A DNA stretch of 64,000 nt, taken from Adiantum capillus-veneris. Lineage: Eukaryota > Streptophyta > Polypodiopsida > Polypodiales > Pteridaceae. Made by a program: the position numbers and the translations under genes. The DNA is taken from the NCBI GenBank assembly GCA_014529385.2, contig CM043959.1:92295529-92359528 (forward strand), written 5' to 3'. Positions 36,434 to 45,677 of the stretch are shown here, piece after piece (the stretch's first letter is position 1; each line of letters starts with the position of its first letter). The notes below the pieces were generated by a model that ran no database searches, was not told where the DNA came from, and saw only the letters and a program-made list of their open reading frames with translations.

Positions 36434-37137
36434 ATGGCTGACAATAGAAAAGAGAGTGAAATTAATGTTGATAACTCTGATTTTTCTAATGAGCAAGCTA
36501 ATAATGATGCCCCGATGCTTGTTAACTATCTTGTTTCTAGGCTTCAACAAGCCATGGGCAATCCATCCCTCCAAAGTGAAGTGCAACGGTAGCTTCATGC
36601 TCATGGGATTCTCTAACCTCCCCACCATGACGAGAGAACACCTAGGAAGCCTCCTTGTGATACTTCCGAAAGAGGTCTCTCTCCGATTCGGGAAGAAGAA
36701 GAGGATCCCTATGAAGGGCTCAGAAATTTTCTCCTTGATGACGCATCTCCTTCTCAAAGGAGAATTCAAGAGCCTCCACCAAAGGAACGAGAAAGAAGTG
36801 AGTCTCCTGCCACCTCGGCGGAGATGGCTCCACGAAGACAGCGGGCTAAACGCTCTCCATTGCCTCCAAAATGGAGAAGACCATCAAATACTTCTCCACA
36901 CCATACTTCAAAGAGGGATGACAAAAGGCAAGAGAAGAAAAAGGCGAGAAAGAGGACACCCTCTTCTCCATCTTCTTCATCCTCTTCCTCTTATGAAAGT
37001 GATGGTGAAGACAATGAAGATCAAGGCAAGCAAAAGGCAAGAAAGAGGTCACCCTCTTCTCCATCTTCCTCAAATTCTTCATCTTCTGAAGAAAGTGATG
37101 GTGCAACCTTTGAACCATCAAAAAAGAAGAGGCCATA
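36434..37137 (+). pseudogene. Gag-like N-terminal region with Ser/Arg-rich segment
   Basis: The ORF starts at ATG 36434 (MADNRKESEINVD), about 320 bp after the primer binding site. It reads NDAPMLVNYLVSRLQQAMGN, then meets two in-frame stops (TAG after SEVQR, TAA after HGIL). It continues in the same frame through SPIREEEEDPYEGLRNFLLDD to a basic, Ser-rich tail with two near-copies of KARKRxPSSPSSS (36940-37010 and 37035-37090). The two stops sit where Gln would be natural (first case CAG to TAG). No capsid domain is present, because the element is truncated. The composition and place suggest a retroelement leader/gag N-terminus; a cellular SR-like protein is less likely. Confidence 0.55.
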
Positions 37138-37163
37138 GGAAATCCTATGCCGTGTGGAAGAGT

Positions 37164-38304
37164 TCATCCAAGCTCAAGAATTTCAAAGAGGTAGGGAAGA
37201 GCATATCTTTCCTTACCCATGTTGTTCATCATGTCATTCATCCTTTTGAGCATATCTTCTATGGATGAAAGTGGTGCTATAGCAGCCGTTCCCACTTGTG
37301 CTGGTTTAGTGGATGTTGTTTTCTCACTTTGGTTATCCTTAGGGACATCTTCTTCGTTAAAAATATCACAATTTTCTCCTAAGTCAATAACATCTGACAC
37401 ACACTCTTCTAGGGTTGTATTTTTATTACTATAGAGTATAGCATGAAGTTCTTTGTTTAGCAGTCCCTCTAGAAACAAAGATACAAGTCGTTCTTCTGCA
37501 GGTATCTCTAGACCTGGGCATCTGGCAATGTATTGTTTCATTTGAGTTGCACAATCCCTAACAGACTCACCATGTTTCTGTTTAAAGCTGTAGATTTGAG
37601 CTACCATATTATGTTTGATCCCCATTTTGGAACAAGCAGCTACAAATCCTTGAGCTAATGTGTTCAAGTCCATGATTGGCCTTGGTGGAATGTTTTGGAA
37701 CCATGTCAATGCTTTTCCTTCTAATGTCATTCCAAACCCCTCGAAATGAGTATGGAAATCGAATATACGTTTTGCTCTTAGCACTTGCTTAAAGCTTGCT
37801 AAGTGGTCATATGGATTCCCTGATCCACTGTATTTTTTGACCCATTTTTGAAAATTCTTTTGTTGACATATCTAAGATTATGGTATTTAATTCTAACCCC
37901 CATTTGTCTACCACATCAGGGTTTTCGACTTGTAGATATTGAGTTCCGTTTCTGTCCATGTACATTTTTCCTTGTTTGTTTGCCATAATCTCTTCTTTGA
38001 ACTCAATACCATTGTCATCAATGCGAATAGCATACTCCTTGTTAGGGTCCAGGTAAACCTGAGCTCCATTGCGGTTAGTCTTATAAAAAGAGAGTACATG
38101 CTTATAGTGCATTGTTGTTCCGATTTTTGAGTGAGTCGAGTAAGAAGACATTTCAGATGTTGAATCTGAAAAAGTGTCTGAGACTTCTTCAAGGATTGTG
38201 TGCAAGGAATTGCCTTGATTCAAGCTTTCTTCGGTGGATACTCTACTAGAGGTTTCTCTGTGTATGCCCTGATTTCCTAGTACACGACCAGATCTAAGGT
38301 TCAT
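37164..38304 (-). pseudogene. Gypsy gag (capsid) region, split by insertion
   Basis: Gag forms the virus-like particle. The upstream frame (38304-37807) starts MNLRSGRVLGNQG, a common style for plant gypsy gag, with Ser/Thr-rich then polar sequence. The downstream frame (37784-37164) holds the retrotransposon-gag-type domain: AKRIFDFHTHFEGF, KALTWFQNIPP, DLNTLAQGFVAACSKMG, YSFKQKHGESVRDCATQMKQY and LVSLFLEGLLNKELHAIL. It ends KERYALPYLFEILELG followed by a stop, close to the point where the plus-strand element's sequence begins. Two frames, so at least one frameshift. The rest of gag resumes at about 34513 on the other side of the insert. Confidence 0.8.
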
Positions 38305-38652
38305 AAAGACTGGTGAAGCCCTGGATAGAGTACTTACCTTTGGATTGACTTGTTGTCAATTTTCCACTTGATTCGATTGCAACTTTTTGTCAAGCTACTA
38401 ATTCCGCGTCTGCAACGTGATTCCTGTACAAATTTGATCAAGTTAGCTATTCTTTTATAAAGACAGTAGAGTTTTTGCTAATTGTCGTGACTGGTCTATG
38501 TGTATCACTTCAATTCGAGCTATGGGAGTCAACAATTGACTTTCAGATTCACCTTTAGCAAAAACTTCCTACGACGTTATAACTCTCTTCTTCAATGTGT
38601 GTGTGCATTCTTTGTTTATGTATGTGTGTGTGCGTTTTTGTTTATATTTGTA

Positions 38653-38970
<318 letters not shown>

Positions 38971-38999
38971 TACCTGCTCCTTGCTTGAGGGCGCCGAAA

Positions 39000-39178
39000 A
39001 ACTCAGATCTGAGATCTGAGTTTTTGGGTGCTCTCTGTTATTTTTTTTAGCCCAGCCAGCGTCGCTATGAGCGTCGAAAATTTACTTGTAAATTTGCGAC
39101 GCTCATAGCGACGCCGGGATTTTTTTTTTTTGAGTGTCGCTGTGTGAGCGTCGCTAATATGAATAGCCTCTTGTAGTG
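39000..39178 (-). mobile_element. Right terminus of a CACTA-like DNA transposon
   Basis: The plus strand ends with CCTCTTGTAGTG at 39178; its complement begins CACTACAAGAGGCTATTC, the hallmark end of CACTA (En/Spm) elements. Subterminal sequence carries repeated and inverted AGCGACG / GCGTCGCT motifs, including a long hairpin at 39060-39115 (GCGTCGCTATGAGCGTCG ... CGACGCTCATAGCGACGC). Such subterminal repeats bind the transposase in this superfamily. No transposase gene and no matching left end were found in the window. The CACTACAAGA at 29511 shares only the outermost ten bases. Confidence 0.65.
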
Positions 39179-40932
39179 AAGGTGGATATGTGAAGTGAGG
39201 ATCAGATTGATGCTGGCATTGGTAGAGTTTCTCAAGACAAGAAAGACAAGAAAGTACCTCTCTTAGAGATCAAGGCGAGTGTGATTGACATGATTAAGTG
39301 CATGCCATTGCAAAGGAATTTATTTATTGTGCTCCATCAAGCCAAGAAAGTGGTCTCTACTGATGAGCTCCCAGCTCATCATGATGGGTATATTGCTTGT
39401 GAATTACCGCCAGCTAGTCATTCTTCAGGTATGAGTGGTATGGAGCAAAGACATGATAGTCACATGTGGACAGAATATGTCACTTGTAGTATTGATAGTT
39501 TTGATGGTGCTGTCAGATTTACTAGATGTTCTGGGCATTTGTGTTGCATCAACATTGATTGTCCATTTTATTTGCACTCAAATATGTCCAATGAGTCTCA
39601 ATGGCGAGGCCGGCTTGTTAAATCTAGTCTTAAAGGATTGATCTCTTCTCAGTATGCCACACTGGTATGCACTCATTGTGGAGAAATTCTCAAATGTGTT
39701 TCTACATATCCTGCAGTTATTTACTATTGTTTGCCTACAGATAAGCATAATTGTACTAGGTGTGCTTTGCATCTTGGAGACCATAATCATCCATGCACAG
39801 AAGGGAGGAGTCGGATGGTTGAAAGTCACATAGATGAAATTTTGCTTGATCGTGCAAGTCGAGATCCTTTGGTGACTGCAAAATAATTGGAGCGGGCCAC
39901 CACTCATGATCTTATCATGGAAAAGCTTATTGGAGCAGGCTCGACTGCAAGTGCTATGATTGGAGATTTGGAATTTGCTGAATTCCTTGACAGTGTGACT
40001 CCCCTGTCAAATAAAAGGAGAGTGGAATGAAGCTTGGAGTTTGCAAAACGATCAAAGAATATCACTGCAAAGGGTCTTGAGGTAGTGCTGACTTGAAAAG
40101 AAAGTGTAGATATCCTTTCATCCATAGTATCCTTTTCCCAGGCCAATTGGGTGATAAGGTACAACCTCATGTATTTAAAATGTCAATTAAGGGACCGAGC
40201 AGTGGAGTTGATTTGGTGAATCGGATGCGCCTTGGAGGTAATTTAGAGCAAATTTGGGTGCACTTTGATCATGTTCACCGTGTACAAAGATGGCTGACTA
40301 TGTCAGTGCATGTCTATGACCCTTACGTACGAGAGTTGCTCACCATTGCAATTGTTGAGTTTAGCATGGAAAATAAATATGCTCAGATTGAATTTTGGAA
40401 GTTTCTGAACAATGTGGGTAAGGAACAGGGTTTTGATTATCCAGAGTTCAGGGGATTTATGGCAGATGAAGCAAGTGCCAATTGGATTGATGTGCGTACT
40501 ATTTATTTTGGAGGAGCAAATAAGTCTATTCCAAACAAAGAGAGATCATGTTTGTTTCATTGGGAGCAAAGTATGGTTTGACATACTATCAAGTGCATCC
40601 ATCGTGCATTTCAAGAGGAGCACAAGATGTTGTGCCACAAGTGGAGAACTGCACCTACAGAGAATGCGTCTGAGCATTGTAAGGGAGAGCTTAAAAGATT
40701 TTGGAAAACAGTAATGGCCATTGAAGGGGAGATTGCTTCGTTGGAGACATGGTTGGCTTGGTGGGATGTACGAGTGCCTCATTGGGGGGAAAGATTTGTA
40801 TCACAAGGTGTTGCAGGAATCTTTTTCTCTATCACAAACTTGTGAGTCAAAACATGCTAGTATACATGCCTCTGTTCGTTATAAGGATCACATAAGTTTG
40901 TATGAGGCAGTATGTGCAGATATGGATTTAGT
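39179..40932 (+). pseudogene. MULE-like transposase, broken and truncated
   Basis: The N-terminal part (39281-39886) has a Cys/His-rich zinc-binding region: CSGHLCCINIDCPFYL, CTHCGEILKC and CTRCALHLGDHNHPC. After stops and a frameshift, the frame at 40093-40581 reads FDHVHRVQRWLTMSVHVYDPYVRELL, then GFMADEASANWIDVRTIY and SCLFHWEQSM. That is the order DH..., ...MAD...ANW..., ...HW..S seen in Mutator-like transposase catalytic cores. A further piece follows (HKMLCHKWRTAPTENASEH; LETWLAWWDVRVPHWGERF). Stops occur at 39884, 40028 and 40580, and the LTR of the next element cuts the sequence at 40933. Family assignment is by motif order only. The neighbouring CACTA end belongs to a different superfamily. 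Confidence 0.55.
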
Positions 40933-41164
40933 TGTAAGGTCCTCCTCTTAGCCCTTACCCTTGATGACATATCTAAGCTGCCGACTTTTCAAATACAATT
41001 GAGTAAATTTGGTCTATAGTCAAGCACCCGAGCTACCCACGAGACACTTTCAGTTTTCACCATGGAAACATGGATATAACCAATGCAATGCTATCCACGA
41101 GACACTTTCAATTTTCACAAATGCAATGCTATCCACGAGAAAGAATAAGGATAAGGTGAAAAAA

Positions 41165-41425
41165 AGTAACTTGTTGGAAGTAGCTTGTTGAAGAAGCCAC
41201 TTGTTGAAAAATAGCTTGTTGAATAAGCCACTTGTTGCAAAGTAGCTTGTTGAAAAAGCCACTTGTTCAATTGAAAAGTATCCACGTGTAGGAAAATAGC
41301 TTCTTGCATAAGCCACTTGTTGGGAAAGTAGCTTCTTGCATAAGCCACTTGTAGGAAAGTAGCTTCTTGCATAAGACACTTTTAGAAAATTAGCTTCTTG
41401 CATAAGTAACTTGTTGGAGAAGCTT
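41165..41425 (+). repeat. Short tandem repeats inside 5' LTR of element C
   Basis: Alternating units of the type AGTAGCTTGTTGAA and AAGCCACTTGTTG, then AAGTAGCTTCTTGCAT and AAGCCACTTG, about 27-30 bp per pair, run for some 260 bp. The matching array in the 3' LTR (50098-50325) has fewer units and different variants. Array length has therefore changed since insertion. Confidence 0.85.
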
Positions 41426-42548
41426 TGAGAAGGACGAAAGCATATCAAGATTTGCAAAAGTAACTTACCACAATAAGTTAAGGGCCTTATCGAATTAATC
41501 TTAAAAGGAGGCCTTCCCTACTCATTAAACACTTCGCTACACTTCACTTCGCTACACTTCACTTCTCTTCACATTTTGATAGTGAGCTATGAAAGCCAAA
41601 GCTAATCCTCCCTCACACACACCCTACACACACTTCTCTCCTCAAGAGAATCCATAACCATAATCCAAATTACCATTACACTCTTCACCTTCTCTCTCCT
41701 ACCTACAAGCTTTCCATAGCTTCAGTTTTCTTAACCTCTCTCTATTCACATAGCCAAATCGGTGGTTTCAAGCAAAGGGAAGCGAAAAAGAACCGGCGAC
41801 ATCAATACACCTCATCGTTGCTCTTCCAAAGCAAGGAGAAGACTCTGCTAAAGACACATTAAGTTTGGAAACCATAAGCCTCTTCTAGCAACATAATTAA
41901 TCCTCTCCATGGTGGTAAAGGTACACCTAAATCCCTTCTTAAGAAGAATTTGTTAATCATTCATACACTATTACATGCATATTTTATGATACACTACATG
42001 TCCACTCTTAGGAACTTTGCTATTTTTACACTACCATGCATAGAAGGGTTTTACTCTTGCATAAGCACTCAAAGGAAGTTTTGATTAGTTGCCCAAGATT
42101 GCAAGTTGGTGCATTTCAAAGTTTTGTGTGTAGCACGCAAATACACACCAAGAGAAACTCATTATAGAAAGCATATCCATTGTTCATTTCAAGTTTGTTT
42201 TGCAAATTCAAAGGGGGGAGTAAGGGGATAGATTCACGAATGTCATGACCGTGTTGCTTGAACATAAAACTCCCAATGCTTTCATGGAGATGCCTCAATG
42301 ATGGAAAGGATAAAAAGGGATCAAAATGGGATACATCGAACTTGGGGTTAACTTGAAACTTTCGTCGAGACAAAACCTTAAAATTCCAAGACATTCGTTG
42401 ATTATTAAGGTCTTGTTTGAGTAGAAAATTAAAAGGAAATAGGAATTAAGGGATTATAGCTCAAGGAGCTTAATCTAAATTTAAACTAGGATTAAAAACT
42501 TTATCAAGAAGATTGACATGGCATTAGAAAATTTCGGAGGTCATTTGG

Positions 42549-43065
42549 AGGGCCTTGTAAGAAATTGTATTTCTTTCTCTAGAAACTTTTTTTAAAATGC
42601 ACTTGCACCTTGTGAGTACGTCCAAAAGGACAACCAGACACTTTAAAAAGTAGATTTTTATTCCCAATCGTCCTTGAAAACGGTCACTTTTTTATTTAAT
42701 GCGAGCGTCTTTTTCAGGAGGCAGGTGCGGCGCATTCAAGGCAGCTTACGTCATCACTGAAAGTTGAAAAGTCACAAACTATCCAATAGTGATAGATTTT
42801 GAGGCTTTTGACACCACCAATGCGTCCGGAATACCAAAATACCCTAAAAACGAATGTCTACTTGTCTCATTCCGACATCCGGAGAGGCAAAAAATGTCAA
42901 AAAACCCCAAAAAATGGGCTTTTTACTTAAGGCGCGCGAGGAGGCATTCTAAAATGTTAGAATGCCCCTCTGCGCGCCGTTAGTACAAAGCTTCTTTTAG
43001 TGATTTTTGGACAATTATCTTTCAAGAAAGACTATCCATGTTTCTCTATTGCACTTTTGCACCAT

Positions 43066-43137
<72 letters not shown>

Positions 43138-44246
43138 TTCTATAGCTTAGCATATTTAAAGAGAGAGAGAGAGTGAGAGACTCCCATTACTAACGGCGCG
43201 CGTGGAGCATGTTTTGAGCTCAAAAAAGACCTCCTCGCGCCGTTAGTATAAGGTAACAGAAAGACTCTCTCTCTCTCTCTCTCTCTTTCCCCCGCCTTAC
43301 TTCCTCTCTCTATAACACTCACACATACACACATAAACACATACACTAGTGGATGCACAATACTAAAGGCGCGCATAGAGACATGCACACCGGTTGTGCC
43401 TCTCTACGCGCGCCTTTAGTAGAGAGAGAGAGAGAGAGAGAGAGAGGGGCTGTGTGTGTGTGTGTGTGTATGTTATATTTGTGTGTCTGTGTGTTTGTGA
43501 GTGTGTGTGTGTGTCTCTATGTGTGTCTGTCTGTGTGTGTGTATGTTATATTTGTGTCTTTGTGTGTTTGTGTGTATGTTATATTTGTCTGTCTCTGTGT
43601 GTGTATGTGTGTGTGTGTGATCAAAATGCACTTTGTAGAATTGTAACAATGGGTGTGCGTGCTCACTCTTATAGACCCGAAATTATGATCTCTAAGGCTA
43701 AGATGATGAAGAAAAAACCTATGTGATAGATGGAGGCCTTTTTAGAGATTTGTTGACATTTTCCTCTCAAAAATCTCCCTAAAAGAGAAAAAAAGGGGCT
43801 TTTTACTAATGGCGCGCGGTGAGGCATTCCAAAATTTTGGAATGCCCCCTCACGCGCCGTTAGTAAAATGTTCTTTTAGGGGTTTTTGACATTCTTTGCC
43901 TCTTTGGATGTCGGAGCCAAGCAATTAGACATTCATTTCTAGGATATTTGGGCGTTCCGGACGCATTGACAGTATCAAAAGTTTCAAAATATTCCACCAC
44001 TTGATAGTTTTGTAACTTTTTGAATTCTAGTGATGACGTAAGCCGTATCAAATGCACCGCATCTACCTTCTGAAAAAGGTGCTCGCATTAAATGAAAGAG
44101 AGTGATCGTCTTCAAGGACCACTAGATTATTAAATGACGAGAGGGACACCTTTTATATTTTTGTTAATATCAATCTATTTTTCTACGTAATGTAGGCTCT
44201 TCTCTCATTGGAGGAGCTTATTTTCCTCTCTCTTCCAAAAGGCCCT
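42549..44246. mobile_element. Non-autonomous DNA transposon with long inverted repeats
   Basis: The segment unique to the 5' LTR has arms of about 300 bp in inverted orientation. Left arm (about 42660-42945) and right arm (44140-43860 read in complement) share TTTAATGCGAGC, GCTTACGTCATCACT, AATGCGTCCGGAA, CGACATCC.AGAGGCAA and ATGTCAAAAA. Outer ends may be AGGGCCTT (42549) and AAGGCCCT (44239-44246). Between the arms stand four GCGCGC-type hairpins and CT, GA and GT microsatellites. There is no transposase. The two 65-codon ORFs in the arms (42789-42983 plus, 43860-44057 minus) read similar peptides simply because the arms are inverted copies. Superfamily unassigned; no clear target-site duplication. 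Confidence 0.75.
42936..43865. repeat. Four GCGCGC-type hairpin cassettes
   Basis: Inverted repeats at about 42941-42990 (AAGGCGCGCGAGGAGG ... CCTCTGCGCGCCGTTAGT), 43190-43250 (ACTAACGGCGCGCGTGG ... CCTCGCGCCGTTAGT), 43363-43422 (ACTAAAGGCGCGCATAGAG ... CTCTACGCGCGCCTTTAGT) and 43803-43864 (ACTAATGGCGCGCGGTGAGG ... CCTCACGCGCCGTTAGT). All share the TACTAA.GGCGCG stem base but have different loops. They lie in the interior of the inverted-repeat transposon. TACTAACGGCGC-type hairpins are also seen in CACTA subterminal regions, so a CACTA-related origin is possible. Confidence 0.85.
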
Positions 44247-44870
44247 AGCATAATATAGAGATTTAAGTGTGAAATTGTCTTCATGTTTGGAAAAAGGCCG
44301 GCGCAGGTGTTTACCATCATAGTATTACCTTGGGAAGGTGCATTTATCAAACGGTTTGGTGGATGGGTGGGCGGATTCCGGAGAGTTAATTGTTGGCCGG
44401 AAATTTGAACCCAATTTTAGGTTGTCCTAGAAGTAAAGTTCAAGAGTAGGGGAAAGGGACTCCGATCTACGGAGCGGGAGAAATACTTGGGATTGAGGGA
44501 TTCATGTAGTTATAATACACTCGCCTTAGGGGAAGGCATTGACGGATGTGCTCGGTCATAACCTGGGAAAAAGTGTCAATGACCTTGAGCCAAGGGTGAA
44601 TTAGAGAACTCCCACCAATTGACCCTGGAAGGTTGAGTTCCAAGTTAGTCTGATGACTTTGATTGGTAAGTTTGATTGGTAAGCAAAGGTTCTTTGGGGC
44701 TAACGGATCCATATGAGAGAAAGTGAATGTTGTCACCCCCTTGAGTTGGCATTGAAGGGCCTGAGGAGTCATGTCTTCGTGTCGGTCTCAAGCGGGAGGG
44801 ATGTCAAAGATCACGGTGTATCCATGTGGAGATGGTATAGCCAGTGGTCCCCGGGCATGGCCCTCACAAG

Positions 44871-44882
44871 TGGTATCCGAGC
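44871..44882 (+). other. Primer binding site of element C
   Basis: TGGTATCCGAGC differs at one position from the initiator tRNA-Met site TGGTATCAGAGC. It follows the LTR end (CTCACA) after two bases, the normal spacing. Confidence 0.8.
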
Positions 44883-44963
44883 GCAATTTTTGTCCTTCGA
44901 TAGATAAAGGACTTACTTGACTCTTGTAGAAAAGAGTGAGATAATGGAAAGTAACTTCTCAAA

Positions 44964-45515
44964 TTGCATGAAATCTTTCAGATGATGTGGACCTCTCAAG
45001 AAGAGGAAGTACTCAAAATTGTCCATAGGCAAATGGAAGAAGAAACTATGGAACAAAAGGAGGCCATGTTAGAACACTTTGTTCACCTCCTTTTTCCTGC
45101 CAAAGGGACACCTGGAGCTCAACAAATGTGGAAGACCCAATGCAACATAACTGAAGTAACTCTTTGGGGCCACGAACACCTTCTAAATAATCTTCACTTG
45201 GCCATGATGAGGAAGAAATTGAGACTAGGTCCCAATCGCTATTGTATTATTAGTTCTCATACCATAGAATATGAAAGCAAGCTTCTTATATTAAAAACCA
45301 ATCTCCCTCATGATAAGATGTTTATCTACCCTCAACAAAGAACAGCACTTACTGGACCATTTACACATAGCCCTTGGAAACAAGTTGGTGAGGCTATATG
45401 TGCTTGCAAGTCACTTTCTTCTCAAGTCCACATACTTGTATTTTTTGAGACTTGTAACCTTAGGGATTTAAAGTCCGTACTGACAAAGCAAGAGATGGAA
45501 GAACTTGATATATAG
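44964..45515 (+). CDS. Accessory ORF in sense position, gag place
   Basis: A 183-codon ORF starts about 80 bp after the primer binding site, where gag should begin. Yet it shows no capsid motif and no zinc knuckle. It starts MHEIFQMMWTSQEEE, has a charged helical N-terminal third, then a core TEVTLWGHEHLLNNLHLAM, LRLGPNRYC, LPHDKMFIYPQQRTALTGPF. The antisense ORF at 49723-49082 has the same core (TRVTLWGWDHFHNNVCLAM, LGLGPRYYC, LPHQKIYLYPHFGLPLRGPF), with about 40-45% identity over some 80 residues. The two must be homologous. Function unknown. It is in the same frame as pol. Extra ORFs, sense or antisense, are known from several plant gypsy lineages, but a sense/antisense pair is unusual. 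Confidence 0.6.
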   Translation: MHEIFQMMWTSQEEEVLKIVHRQMEEETMEQKEAMLEHFVHLLFPAKGTPGAQQMWKTQCNITEVTLWGHEHLLNNLHLAMMRKKLRLGPNRYCIISSHTIEYESKLLILKTNLPHDKMFIYPQQRTALTGPFTHSPWKQVGEAICACKSLSSQVHILVFFETCNLRDLKSVLTKQEMEELDI

Positions 45516-45677
45516 AAGTTACTAAAGAAGTGCAAGCCTATATCAGTAATTATTTCCCTGAGGTGTAAAAGTTTTTGGCATAATAGAAAAAAAAGGTTTT
45601 GAAAGAGAGAAAAATAACAAAGAGTCTACCTTTAAAAAGAATTTAACTAGTCTTGTATATCTGAAAGAATCTTAAAG

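Larger units (their letters stand above)
34550..37165 (+). mobile_element. Truncated plus-strand LTR retrotransposon inside gag
   Basis: An LTR-like segment (about 34550-36101) ends in GTTACA. It is followed by TTGGCATCAGAGC, close to the initiator tRNA-Met primer binding site, a leader, and a gag-like ORF (36434-37137). Pol and the 3' LTR are missing. The right edge adjoins the minus-strand gag near 37165. The insert is opposite in orientation to its host element, so it was acquired later. The left edge is approximate; TGTTAAACTG (34543) and TGACAGGGG (34571) are both possible LTR starts. Confidence 0.6.
30740..38304 (-). mobile_element. Decayed Ty3/gypsy element, Tat/Athila-like, no integrase
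   Basis: The gag region (38304-37164), the gag C-terminal/protease/linker region (34513-32361) and RT-RNase H (about 32350-30760) run in order on the minus strand. The element is interrupted inside gag by a plus-strand LTR element (about 34.5-37.2 kb). The RT style (AEPGEEPRPAYIANNLT, FAWS, YMDD) resembles the Tat/Athila group of plant gypsy elements; that placing is by eye. Sequence stops after the RNase H-like EDHLSRK near 30800, so integrase is missing. I could not identify LTRs at either edge. Confidence 0.75.
40933..44868 (+). repeat. 5' LTR of element C
   Basis: It starts TGTAAGGTCC and ends GGCCCTCACA, two bases before the primer binding site. It contains short tandem repeats (41165-41425) and a T-rich ACTTCGCTACACTTC repeat zone (about 41530-41570). 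Between 42522 and about 44241 lies sequence absent from the 3' LTR; nearly all of it is a DNA transposon. Without that insert the LTR would be about 2.2 kb. Confidence 0.82.

Noticed and set aside
37164-37784. Cellular gene for the 206-codon minus ORF
   Set aside because: Its motifs are those of a retrotransposon gag domain, and it is collinear with protease and RT downstream.
42789-44057. Two similar 65-codon ORFs as paralogous genes
   Set aside because: They lie in the two arms of an inverted repeat, so the similarity is a DNA-level effect, and there is no other coding evidence.
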